This document shows positions 35,105 to 43,480 of a stretch of DNA of 64,000 nt, one piece after another. The notes under the pieces are model-generated. The model searched no databases. It saw only the letters and a list, made by a program, of their open reading frames with translations, and was not told the origin of the DNA. How positions within the stretch are numbered: position 1 is the stretch's first letter; every line of letters starts with the position of its first letter. The position numbers were made by a program, and so were the translations under genes. The stretch is from JABDQA01 sp963824415 (lineage in GTDB: Bacteria; Desulfobacterota; Desulfobulbia; Desulfobulbales; Desulfocapsaceae). The stretch lies in contig CAWGPM010000005.1 in assembly GCA_963824415.1 (NCBI GenBank), positions 469,450 to 533,449 of the forward strand. The letters are read 5' to 3'.

Positions 35105-36472
35105 ATGAATAAAAATATTCTGATCATAGATGATGAGTCGGGCATCCGTGAGTCGCTGTCGGGTATCCTCGAAGACGAGGGGTTTCAAACCATTACCACC
35201 CCATCCGCCGAAGAAGGCCTGGAGCTGATCGAAACGGAAAATATCTCGCTCATTCTGCTCGATATCTGGCTCGGCGAGGGCATGGACGGCATGACCGCCC
35301 TGACCAGATTCAGGGAGCGGCATGAAATCCCAGTCATCATGATCTCCGGGCACGGTAACATTGAAACCGCGGTGCAGGCCGTACACAGCGGCGCCTTCGA
35401 CTTTATCGAAAAGCCGCTGTCCTACGACAAGGTCATCCTGTCGGTTGCCAACGGGCTGCGCGTCTCCCGCCTCGAGCAGGAAAATCGGCTGCTCAGGGAG
35501 CGCTCGGTGCGCAAGACGACCATCACCGGCGACTCCGAAATTGTCGCCTCCCTGCGCCAGCAGATCGAAATGGTCGCCCCGACGGATGCCTGGGTGCTGA
35601 TCCGCGGTGATCACGGGACCGGCAAGGAACTCGTCGCCCAGGCCATCCACAGCATGTCCGCCAGTGCCGGCCAACCGATGATTGAAGTGAATTGTGCGGC
35701 GATTCCCGAAGAGTTGATCGAATCGGAACTTTTCGGTCATGTCAAAGGTTCGTTTACCGGAGCCCAGTCCAACAAACGAGGCAAGTTCGACCAGGCCGAC
35801 GGGGGCATCCTCTTCCTCGATGAAATCGGCGACATGAGTATGAAGACCCAGGCCAAAATCCTGCGCATTCTTCAGGAGCAGAAATTCGAGCGGGTCGGCG
35901 GCAGCAAGACCATCAAGGTCAATGTGCGGGTTCTGGCCGCCACCAACAAAAATCTGGAGCGCGAAATCGAACTGGGGAACTTCAGGGCCGATCTCTTCTA
36001 TCGCCTCAACGTCGTGCCGATTCATGTGCCCCGGCTCGCGCAGCGCAGAGAAGATATTCCCCAGATCGTCGAGGACCTGATGCAGGGGCTCAAGGAAAAG
36101 GGGCTCAACGCCAAAATACTGACCGACGACGCACTGGCGGCGATGCAGGCCCACGACTGGCCCGGCAACGTCCGGGAATTGAGAAATTTCGTCGAACGGC
36201 TCTGCATCATGTGCCCGGACGACACGGTCAAGGCAAGCCACGTCAGGCTCTTTCTCGGGCAGACGGCTCCCCCGGCCGCACCTGGACAGGACAATCCGCT
36301 GCCCCCCTTCCAGACGGATGATTTCAAAGAGGCCCGGCGGCTCTTCGAACAGGAATATCTGCAGTATAAACTCGACGAGAACGGCGGCAACATCTCCCGC
36401 ACCGCCGAGCAGGTCGGCCTGGAGCGCAGCCATCTCCATAAGAAGCTAAAAAGTCTCAATATCATTTCCTGA
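35105..36472 (+). CDS. ntrX: NtrX-type sigma-54-dependent response regulator
   Basis: 455 residues. Receiver domain about 1-120 with ILIIDDESGIRESL and the acceptor Asp in LILLDIWLGEG (about residue 53). AAA+ domain about 140-375 with Walker A RGDHGTGKELVA (His in place of the usual Glu/Ser context) and the sigma-54 contact loop HVKGSFTGAQ, a GAFTGA variant with Ser for Ala. Walker B LFLDEIGDM. A Fis-type helix-turn-helix closes the protein (TAEQVGLERSHLHKKLKSL). It pairs with the preceding NtrY kinase. Confidence 0.94.
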   Translation: MNKNILIIDDESGIRESLSGILEDEGFQTITTPSAEEGLELIETENISLILLDIWLGEGMDGMTALTRFRERHEIPVIMISGHGNIETAVQAVHSGAFDFIEKPLSYDKVILSVANGLRVSRLEQENRLLRERSVRKTTITGDSEIVASLRQQIEMVAPTDAWVLIRGDHGTGKELVAQAIHSMSASAGQPMIEVNCAAIPEELIESELFGHVKGSFTGAQSNKRGKFDQADGGILFLDEIGDMSMKTQAKILRILQEQKFERVGGSKTIKVNVRVLAATNKNLEREIELGNFRADLFYRLNVVPIHVPRLAQRREDIPQIVEDLMQGLKEKGLNAKILTDDALAAMQAHDWPGNVRELRNFVERLCIMCPDDTVKASHVRLFLGQTAPPAAPGQDNPLPPFQTDDFKEARRLFEQEYLQYKLDENGGNISRTAEQVGLERSHLHKKLKSLNIIS

Positions 36473-36508
36473 GCAATCTTCTATTTCCTATTTTCGAGGT
36501 AATCAATC

Positions 36509-37489
36509 ATGGTATTTCCAGAATATCGCCCCCGCAGACTGCGCCGCAACGAGGCGCTGCGCGCCCTGATCCGGGAGACCAGCCTCTTTCCGAATCAGCT
36601 CATCTATCCACTGTTCATCGTCGCCGGCAAAAACATCAGAGAGGAAGTGGTCTCGATGCCCGGGGTCTTTCGCGTCTCTGTCGATCAGTTGGCCAAAGAA
36701 GCCGGGGAATTGCTCGCTCTGGGCATCAACAGCGTAATCCTGTTTGGCATACCGGACAAAAAAGACCCGGTCGGTTCCGGAGCCCATGCCAAGGACGGCA
36801 TCGTCCAGCGGGCCATCAAAGAGTTAAAAAACAAGACTCCCGAGTTGCTGGTCATCACCGATGTCTGCCTGTGCGAATACACCGACCACGGTCACTGCGG
36901 GTTCTTGATAGACGGCGAGGTCGACAACGATGCAACGCTTGAGATCCTGGCCAAGACGGCTCTCTCCCACGTCCGTGCCGGAGCCGATATGGTGGCCCCA
37001 TCCGATATGATGGATGGCAGGGTGGCCGAAATACGAGCCGCGCTCGATGAGAACAATTTCGACATGGTCCCTATCATGTCCTATGCGGTTAAATACGCTT
37101 CGGCCTTTTACGGACCGTTTCGGGACGCCGCCGAGTCGACACCGCAGTTCGGGGACCGGCGCGGCTACCAGATGGATCCCGCCAACAGCCGTGAAGCGCT
37201 GCGCGAAGCGACCCTGGACACCGAGGAAGGGGCTGACATCCTGATGGTCAAGCCGGCCCTGGCCTATCTCGATATCATTGCCAAGCTGCGCGATGAATTC
37301 GATCTGCCGCTCGCCGCCTATCAGGTCAGCGGTGAGTACGCGATGATCAAGGCTGCCGCAGCCAAAGGCTGGGTCGACGGGGAGCGGGTCATGCAGGAGT
37401 CCCTGCTGTCGATCAGGCGGGCCGGCGCCGATATGATCATCACCTACTTTGCCAAGGATATGGCAAAACTGCTGATCAAGGCCAGCTAG
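36509..37489 (+). CDS. hemB: Delta-aminolevulinic acid dehydratase (porphobilinogen synthase)
   Basis: 326 residues. Zinc-site cysteines lie in DVCLCEYTDHGHCG (about 118-131). The two active-site lysines are in YAVKYASAFYGPFRDAAES (about 194) and ADILMVKPALAYLDI (about 247). It condenses two aminolevulinates to porphobilinogen, the route to haem, sirohaem and B12; the last is needed by NrdJ nearby. GAGGT at 36495-36499 precedes the start. It follows ntrX by 36 bp. Confidence 0.97.
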   Translation: MVFPEYRPRRLRRNEALRALIRETSLFPNQLIYPLFIVAGKNIREEVVSMPGVFRVSVDQLAKEAGELLALGINSVILFGIPDKKDPVGSGAHAKDGIVQRAIKELKNKTPELLVITDVCLCEYTDHGHCGFLIDGEVDNDATLEILAKTALSHVRAGADMVAPSDMMDGRVAEIRAALDENNFDMVPIMSYAVKYASAFYGPFRDAAESTPQFGDRRGYQMDPANSREALREATLDTEEGADILMVKPALAYLDIIAKLRDEFDLPLAAYQVSGEYAMIKAAAAKGWVDGERVMQESLLSIRRAGADMIITYFAKDMAKLLIKAS

Positions 37490-37501
37490 AATGCGGGCAG
37501 C

Positions 37502-37512
37502 GGGGGGGGGGG
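37502..37512. repeat. Homopolymeric run of about 11 G
   Basis: A run of about 11 G lies 12 bp after the hemB stop, in the 33-bp gap between the convergent hemB and VanZ-like genes. It touches no coding sequence. Its length is likely to be uncertain in any assembly. Confidence 0.7.
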
Positions 37513-37522
37513 CAGCGCTGAA

Positions 37523-37918
37523 TCAGCCTTCGCCGCACCCGGCAGCTGAGCCCCGCAGCAGCCAGAACGTGCTGACCAGCAGCGCACCGGCCCCATCTGC
37601 TGCTACATCGAGCAGTTCAGGGGTTCGCCCGGCGATGAAGCTCTGGTGATATTCATCCAGGACCCCGAACAGCACCGGAACCAAGAAAGCGGTGGCGGCC
37701 ACCAGTGTTTTGCTGTTGTATCTGATCTGCGGGGAAAAGCCAAAGAGCACCGTCGCGCTCAGCAATCCATAGAGCAGCAGGTGCGCAACCTTGTCCTGTG
37801 CTGGAAAAAGATCGACATCGAGGGCTCCAGCCGGCTGCTGGGATAGAAAAAAAATGGTCCCCATGCAAAGCAGCATCGGGACCATTCTGAGGTATGCACC
37901 GCGTGTTCTGGACAGCAC
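37523..37918 (-). CDS. VanZ-like membrane protein
   Basis: 131 residues, about four membrane segments. VanZ family (PF04892) features are YLRMVPMLLCMGTIFFLSQQP, DKVAHLLLYGLLSATVLFG and GVLDEYHQSFIAGRTPELLDVAADGAGALL. VanZ relatives are small membrane proteins, one of which gives teicoplanin resistance; most have no known role. It lies 15 bp after the SEC-C gene on the same strand, so they are probably co-transcribed. Confidence 0.88.
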   Translation of the reverse strand: MLSRTRGAYLRMVPMLLCMGTIFFLSQQPAGALDVDLFPAQDKVAHLLLYGLLSATVLFGFSPQIRYNSKTLVAATAFLVPVLFGVLDEYHQSFIAGRTPELLDVAADGAGALLVSTFWLLRGSAAGCGEG

Positions 37919-37933
37919 TATGATTGCATGTCT

Positions 37934-38446
37934 TCAACCCTGTTCCGGGTCCAGGTGAATCTCAGACAACATTTCCGGCGGTATTTTCCGGCGGATCCGT
38001 TTGATCGAGGCGGCAATCTCTTTTACCGGACAATCTTCCAGAATGAGATCGCTCTTGTCCCGATATGAAGTCAGCACCATCTTCCTATCGGCGATCTTGT
38101 AGGTATAGCCCCATTCAATCTCGATCGTTTGAGGGTTTTCATCGATCGGTACCGGCAGTACTTCACCATCTTTGACCAGCTGCACGCAGTCCGACTGGGT
38201 CACTTCGAAGAGCCAGCAATTGCCCTGTTCAGTGGCAAGCAGAATAAAGACGCCGAGTTCGGTGATCAGCTTCTTTTTCTGCTCGGCAGCCCTGCTGCTC
38301 TTTGCAACCGCGTCCATCAGCGAGATCTTCAACTGCTCTTCCGGGGTGGAGGGACGCTGGGCGACCTGGGGGTTGCGGGCGCAGCAATGCTTGTATTTCT
38401 TGCCGCTGCCGCATGGGCAGCGTTCGTTTCGGCCTATTTTTGCCAT
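37934..38446 (-). CDS. SEC-C zinc-motif protein of unknown function
   Basis: 170 residues. The N-terminal SEC-C motif NERCPCGSGKKYKHCC (about 6-21) would bind one zinc, as at the SecA C-terminus. The remaining 140 residues are basic/acidic and I do not recognise a domain. Its start is 33 bp from a MITE-like element. SEC-C alone does not prove a link to SecA or SecB. Confidence 0.8.
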   Translation of the reverse strand: MAKIGRNERCPCGSGKKYKHCCARNPQVAQRPSTPEEQLKISLMDAVAKSSRAAEQKKKLITELGVFILLATEQGNCWLFEVTQSDCVQLVKDGEVLPVPIDENPQTIEIEWGYTYKIADRKMVLTSYRDKSDLILEDCPVKEIAASIKRIRRKIPPEMLSEIHLDPEQG

Positions 38447-38479
38447 GCCTATTCTATGCTGATGAAGTTACTTGGTTAG

Positions 38480-38628
38480 CCTGAATATTTCATGGAAATG
38501 CTGTCTTTTCATCATTGATTCTAAAGGGTACAAACTGTGTTGTTCGCATAATTGTGTAACTTTAGAACAAACTTTTGATATTGTTCAGATAATAATAGTC
38601 TTTGTTGTTTTTCCATGAAATATTCAGG
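38480..38628. mobile_element. 149-bp MITE-like element, copy 2, with perfect 19-bp terminal inverted repeats
   Basis: The ends are exact inverted repeats: CCTGAATATTTCATGGAAA (38480-38498) and its complement at 38610-38628. Inside is an inner pair, TTCTAAAG and CTTTAGAA. There is no open reading frame and no clear target-site duplication. It ends 4 bp before the nrdJ stop codon (downstream side) and starts 33 bp from the SEC-C gene start. A second, modified copy lies at 26367-26622. It is a typical non-autonomous element, and the transposase family is unknown. Confidence 0.8.
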
Positions 38629-38632
38629 TTGT

Positions 38633-40843
38633 CTAGGAGCATTTGCTATAGCCGCAGGACTTGCAGGTTTCGCAGCCTTCCTCGAACACCAGGGTGCCGG
38701 CGCATTCGGGGCAGATGTCGGAAAAACCGTGCTGGGTGCCCGCCATGAAGGATTTGAACAGTTTGCTGAGCTGGGCCGGCAGATCCAGCATATGCCCGCT
38801 GGAGCGGTCGAGCTGCTTGATGATCTCGCCGGCCGGCACATCGAAGCGCAGGGCCAGCGAAACCAGCCGGCAGGTGGTCGTCCACATGGTCGATTTGTCC
38901 TTGAGGTCGACCCGGTTGTCGAATGGAAATTTGGCAAACACCTCCATCGGCTGTTCGTTCTCGTCGAAACAGACGATGATGTAGACCGATTTACCCTCCT
39001 GATCTTTGACCCTATAGCGCTTGGCGTTCAACGCATCGGGCAGGGTGCGCTTGCCGTTGCTCGAGACCACCGCGGTCTGACCGTTTTTCTGTGACTGCTC
39101 AGAGCGCTCCTTGGTGTTGAGCACCTGGGCATCGCGCGAACCGTCGCGGTAGACGGTCAAACCCTTGCAGCCCAGATTGTAGCCGAGTATATAAGCCCGT
39201 TTGACATCTTCACGGGTAGCCGTCGAAGGCAGATTGATGGTTTTCGAAATCGAGCTGTCGACCCCGCTCTGCTGCAGGATACCCTGCATCTTGATGTGAT
39301 CTTCGGGGCTGATATCCTGGGCGGTTCTGAACACTTCCTGCCACTCGACCGGAATCTCCCCATGGCCGATCACCGTGCCGCTGTCGGCCACTTTGGCCAT
39401 CAACTCATCTGAGTAGAACCCTTCCGCCCGGGCAATCTGCTCGAAATATTTATTGACCAGGACCAGCCGGTCGCCATCCATCACATGCTTGATCATCACG
39501 ATGGAGAAATAGGGTTCACAGCCGGAGGCGCAGTCGGCGATCATCGACACCGTGCCGGTGGGCTGGATCGAGGTGAGCGCTGCGTTGCGCCGCGGCTCAT
39601 AGCCGCAACTATCCGGATCGTAGGCCGGAAACGCTCCCTTTTCGGCTGCCAGCCGGATCGACTCGTCCTCGGCTCTCTGCCGCACGAACATCATCACCTC
39701 GGAGGCCAGTCGGCGCCCTTCATCGCTGGCATAGGGAATGGCCAGCTGAATCAGCATATCGTGCAGCCCCATGATGCCCATGCCGATTTTGCGCGTTTTC
39801 AGCGTCATTTCCTCGATCTCGGGAATCGGAAAACGGTTGCAGTCGATCACGTTGTCCAGAAAGATGGTGGCGGTTCTGACGGCCTGCTCGAGGCGTTCGT
39901 AATCGACGGCGCCGTCTTTGACGAAGCGGGCCAGATTGATGGAGCCGAGATTGCAGCTTTCATAGGGCAGCAGCCACTGCTCACCACAGGGATTGGTGGC
40001 CTCGAACATGCCCAGGTGCGGGGTCGGATTGTCCTTGTTGGCGCTGTCTACGAACAGCACGCCAGGTTCACCGTTGAGCCAGGCCAGATCGACGATCTGT
40101 TCGAATACCTCGCGGGCTTTCAACTCGGTCAGTACATCGCCGGTGGAGGGCTCGATCAGTGCATAGGTGCCGTCCACCTCCAGCGCTTCCATGAAGGCGT
40201 CGGTAATAGCCACACTGAAGTTGAAATTATTGAACTTGCCCTGATCCTGCTTGGCACCGATAAACTCCAGAATATCGGGATGGTCGATGCGCAGAACTCC
40301 CATATTGGCACCGCGCCGCTTGCCCCCCTGCTTGATGGTCTCGGTGGCGGCATCGAACACCGCGGCAAAGGAGAGCGGCCCAGACGCAACACCCTGGGTG
40401 GACTGGACCGAGGCATTCTTGGCCCGCAGCCGGGAGAAGGCATAGCCTGTGCCGCCGCCGGTTTTGTGCACCAGCGCGCCATTGCGGATCGCCGAGAAAA
40501 TACCGTCCATCGAATCGTCGACCGGCAGGACAAAGCAGGCGGAGAGCTGACCGAGATCGGTGCCGGCATTCATCAGACAGGGTGAATTGGGCAGAAAATC
40601 CGTCTGGTACATCATCTCGAAGAAGCGCTGCCGCAATTCATCATAATTTTTCGGCTTCTTCTTGCCGGCGGCTACCGCGTCGCCCACCCGCCGGCAGAGC
40701 TGCTCCCAGTCTTCGACCGGGTTGCCGTCCGGGTCTTTTAGATAATATCTGCGCTTGAGCACCGTCTGAGCGGTTTCCGTCAGCACATGACCGGCTCCTT
40801 CAGGCGCCATTATTTCTTCTCCTTCCGCGTAAGGCTCGAGCAT
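38633..40843 (-). CDS. nrdJ: Adenosylcobalamin-dependent (class II) ribonucleoside-diphosphate reductase
   Basis: 736 residues from the ATG of MLEPYAEGEEIMAPEG; 25 further in-frame codons upstream lack homology. Class II RNR features: FLPNSPCLMNAG, LSACFVLPVDDSMDGIF, the active-site region NPCGEQWLLPYESCNLGSIN, and PTGTVSMIADCASGCEP. The C-terminus has a zinc-ribbon-like CPECAGTL...CKSCGYSKC. It makes deoxynucleotides without oxygen, using B12. No nrdA/B/D is in the window. Two possible NrdR-like boxes lie upstream. Confidence 0.95.
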   Translation of the reverse strand: MLEPYAEGEEIMAPEGAGHVLTETAQTVLKRRYYLKDPDGNPVEDWEQLCRRVGDAVAAGKKKPKNYDELRQRFFEMMYQTDFLPNSPCLMNAGTDLGQLSACFVLPVDDSMDGIFSAIRNGALVHKTGGGTGYAFSRLRAKNASVQSTQGVASGPLSFAAVFDAATETIKQGGKRRGANMGVLRIDHPDILEFIGAKQDQGKFNNFNFSVAITDAFMEALEVDGTYALIEPSTGDVLTELKAREVFEQIVDLAWLNGEPGVLFVDSANKDNPTPHLGMFEATNPCGEQWLLPYESCNLGSINLARFVKDGAVDYERLEQAVRTATIFLDNVIDCNRFPIPEIEEMTLKTRKIGMGIMGLHDMLIQLAIPYASDEGRRLASEVMMFVRQRAEDESIRLAAEKGAFPAYDPDSCGYEPRRNAALTSIQPTGTVSMIADCASGCEPYFSIVMIKHVMDGDRLVLVNKYFEQIARAEGFYSDELMAKVADSGTVIGHGEIPVEWQEVFRTAQDISPEDHIKMQGILQQSGVDSSISKTINLPSTATREDVKRAYILGYNLGCKGLTVYRDGSRDAQVLNTKERSEQSQKNGQTAVVSSNGKRTLPDALNAKRYRVKDQEGKSVYIIVCFDENEQPMEVFAKFPFDNRVDLKDKSTMWTTTCRLVSLALRFDVPAGEIIKQLDRSSGHMLDLPAQLSKLFKSFMAGTQHGFSDICPECAGTLVFEEGCETCKSCGYSKCS

Positions 40844-41185
40844 AATTCCACCGCTTAAAATGTAGTAATAAAGATGAACCGACCCATGGTCAGAAACGGC
40901 CCCGCCAGGGGGGCTCATTTGTCCATGATGGAAATAGCATATACACTACATTTATTGCCCTAACAACAATAAAACTACAACATATTGTATAGATTTGCAA
41001 ATAAGATCAGAAAATCGAGATGATAAAATCTCGGGGACAGAAAAAGCGGAACAAGTGGATTTTCTGGTACGAAATTTGATGGCCTGACACAGCACGCCAG
41101 AGCCTGGTGTCTCCCCCACATCGATGCACGACCCCTGGGTTAACAGGCCTAAATGGACTGCGCTTTTCCTGTTTATGGCTGCTGG
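40844..41185. promoter_or_regulatory. Upstream region of nrdJ with possible NrdR-like boxes
   Basis: 342 bp between the nrdJ start and the gspD stop, both on the minus strand. It contains ACACTACATTTATTGC (40943-40958), which matches about 12 of 16 positions of the NrdR box consensus, and an 18-bp imperfect palindrome CTACAACATATTGTATAG (40975-40992). The pair lies 100-150 bp before nrdJ. The spacing is not exactly the usual three helical turns, so the call is tentative. No cobalamin riboswitch was recognised. Confidence 0.35.
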
Positions 41186-43480
41186 TTACTGCCGCTGCAT
41201 CAAATCCCTGGCATGTTTGATATTGTCCCTTGCGATATCAAGCAGATGTACAGGACCCGCCCCGGTACCCTGGGGAGCGAGGATTGCTTCTGCGGTACCG
41301 GTGTCGATGACCTTCTGGTACAGCGCAATGGCCTGTTCATAGTCACCTTCTTTTTCATAGGCAACACCGAGATTGAGCAAGGCATAGGGGTTGTCCGGAT
41401 CAATCGACAGCGCCTGGTCCAGATAGGCTTTAGCATCGCTGATCCGGCCCTCGCTCAGCCTGGTAAAACCGATATCGGCAAGTTTGACCGCATGCTCCGG
41501 ATTGTCAGGCGGATAGAGCAGGTCATCGACGTTTTCAAAACTGTCGCCGAGCTGCTCCTGCTTGTCCAGCGTAACCCTGGCGATATCGGCAGGATTATTG
41601 ACGATGCGCGGCGTCACGAAAATGAACATATTGGTTCGCAGTTCACGGGTCGCCCGAGTTTTAAAGAGCCAGCCCAGCAGCGGAATATCGCCGAGCAGCG
41701 GCACCTTGTTCTCCTCTTCGATACCGTCATGACCGATGATGCCGCCGATCACGATGGTATCGCTGTTTTCAACGATCACCGTGGTCTGGGCCGTTCTTTT
41801 GAAAGTTGTCGGCGTCAGGGTCTCTTCCGAACCCTTGAGCTTGATCACTTCGGTCTCGATTTCCAGCCGCAGCGTATCGGCCTGACCGATGTGGGGGGTG
41901 ATCCTGAGTTTGGTGGCCACATCCTTGTACTCGAACTGGGTATAGTCCTGCTGACCGGCAGTGGTATTCTGGCTGGTAATATAGGGCACGTTCTCACCCA
42001 CCGAAATCTCCGCTCTTTTGTTGTCCGTGGTCAGAATCTGCGGGGTGGCGATGATATTGATGTCTTCATCGGTTTTATAGGCCCGCAGAATGGCGGCAAT
42101 ATTTGGAAAGGTGATGCCGCCGATCTCGATTCCCTGTTTGAGCACGCCAAGCGACAGGCCGGCAGGCAGAAGCGGAGTCTCGGGATTAGTGATGCCCTCG
42201 ATGTTACCGTAAGCCGGGTCTCCGCTGAACCCGCCGAAAGCCACGCCTTCCCCGCCTGAAATTTCATCGCCGCCGACCCACTGAACCCCAACCTCGAAAC
42301 TCTTGTCCACATTGACCTCCATGATCAAGGCCTCGAGATAGACCATACGCCGCGGGATATCGAGTTTTTTAATCACCGACTCGATGACCAGGAACTCCTC
42401 GCGCGAGGCGGAAACGATCAAGGCATTGGTCTCTGCATCTGCCATGATGCTGACCTCGGCTGAAATAGCTGTTGCTTTGTCGTCGACCGCTTCACCTTCC
42501 TGCTGCCTGGGCAACTCGGTCAGCACCTTGGCCATTTCGGCGGCCGTACCATTTTGCAAATACACCACATGGATATTGCCGCCACCTCTTTCCTGCTTCA
42601 CATCGAGTTTTTCCACCAGCCCCCGAACCCGTTTAAGCTCGGCGGAATCTGCCAGCACGATCAGGGTATTGATCCGCTCATAGGCAATCACCCTGGCCCC
42701 GCTCTGTGGTTCAGTACCGGTGCCTTTTGGCACCCCGCTCTTCTTGAAGATCGTATCCAGAATTGCCGCGATTTTGGTGACATCGCCATTTTCAAGCGGT
42801 ATCACATCAACCTGTTCACGGCTGTAGGCAACATCGAGTTCTTCGATGATAGAGAGCAAGCGCTTAATATTGGACAGGGTGTCCGTGATGATCAGCATGC
42901 CAGACGGCGTGTGAGCCACGATCAGCGAGGTCTTGGAGATCAAGGGCTGCAGAACCTGCTGTATTTCGGTCGGGGTCGTATGCTTCAACGGCACCAGCTG
43001 GGTCACCACCCGATCTCCCGGGGCGGCCGTGGCCATGTCTTTGATCAGGTCGACATTCTGCGACCTGGCCGCCACCAGCGGCACGATCTTGATCACCGAG
43101 CCTGCCTCGACCGTCGTGTAGCCGTGGATTTCAAGAACCGATTCGAATACCCGATAGGCGTCCTTGTCGGATATCTTGGTCGGTGAGATGATGGTCACCT
43201 GCCCCTTAACCGATGGGTCAATTACAAAGTTTTTCCCTGTTAATTCGCTGATATACTTAATAAAAATATTGATATCGACATTATCGAAGTCGATGCTGAT
43301 AAAGCGCGGCGGAGAAGCATCAACGTTCTGGGCATCGGCGCTAATCGGTGCGGCCAGACAAAGCGTACACAACACTAGCATCGTTAGCAGGAGCCGCAGG
43401 CAGCGCAGCCAGGCCAGTGCCTGGTAACTCGACGTTGATTTATTCATCGGATCATTTTTAATTATCGCACTGTCTGTCAT
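41186..43480 (-). CDS. gspD: Type II secretion secretin GspD with C-terminal TPR-like tail
   Basis: 764 residues. Signal sequence to about residue 50, N0 domain (FISIDFDNVDINIFIKYISE), N1-N3 repeats (about 130-400), then the secretin core with VPLLGDIPLLGWLFKTR (about 590-606) and LMIFVTP-like FIFVTPRIV. The last ~100 residues hold two TPR-like units (ISDAKAYLDQALSIDPDNP; DYEQAIALYQKVID) in place of a usual S-domain. GspD forms the outer-membrane pore. It is the last gene of the operon, and its ATG overlaps the gspC stop by 4 bp. Confidence 0.93.
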   Translation of the reverse strand: MTDSAIIKNDPMNKSTSSYQALAWLRCLRLLLTMLVLCTLCLAAPISADAQNVDASPPRFISIDFDNVDINIFIKYISELTGKNFVIDPSVKGQVTIISPTKISDKDAYRVFESVLEIHGYTTVEAGSVIKIVPLVAARSQNVDLIKDMATAAPGDRVVTQLVPLKHTTPTEIQQVLQPLISKTSLIVAHTPSGMLIITDTLSNIKRLLSIIEELDVAYSREQVDVIPLENGDVTKIAAILDTIFKKSGVPKGTGTEPQSGARVIAYERINTLIVLADSAELKRVRGLVEKLDVKQERGGGNIHVVYLQNGTAAEMAKVLTELPRQQEGEAVDDKATAISAEVSIMADAETNALIVSASREEFLVIESVIKKLDIPRRMVYLEALIMEVNVDKSFEVGVQWVGGDEISGGEGVAFGGFSGDPAYGNIEGITNPETPLLPAGLSLGVLKQGIEIGGITFPNIAAILRAYKTDEDINIIATPQILTTDNKRAEISVGENVPYITSQNTTAGQQDYTQFEYKDVATKLRITPHIGQADTLRLEIETEVIKLKGSEETLTPTTFKRTAQTTVIVENSDTIVIGGIIGHDGIEEENKVPLLGDIPLLGWLFKTRATRELRTNMFIFVTPRIVNNPADIARVTLDKQEQLGDSFENVDDLLYPPDNPEHAVKLADIGFTRLSEGRISDAKAYLDQALSIDPDNPYALLNLGVAYEKEGDYEQAIALYQKVIDTGTAEAILAPQGTGAGPVHLLDIARDNIKHARDLMQRQ

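Noticed and set aside
35057..36439. Antisense frame of 460 codons over ntrX
   Set aside because: No domain; explained by the codon bias of the real gene on the plus strand.
37502..37512. G tract as a phase-variation switch
   Set aside because: It lies between two convergent genes, outside coding and outside any obvious promoter, so slippage would have no clear effect.
40844..41185. Cobalamin riboswitch upstream of the B12-dependent reductase
   Set aside because: No B12-box-like conserved core (GCCACTG-type) was seen in this region.
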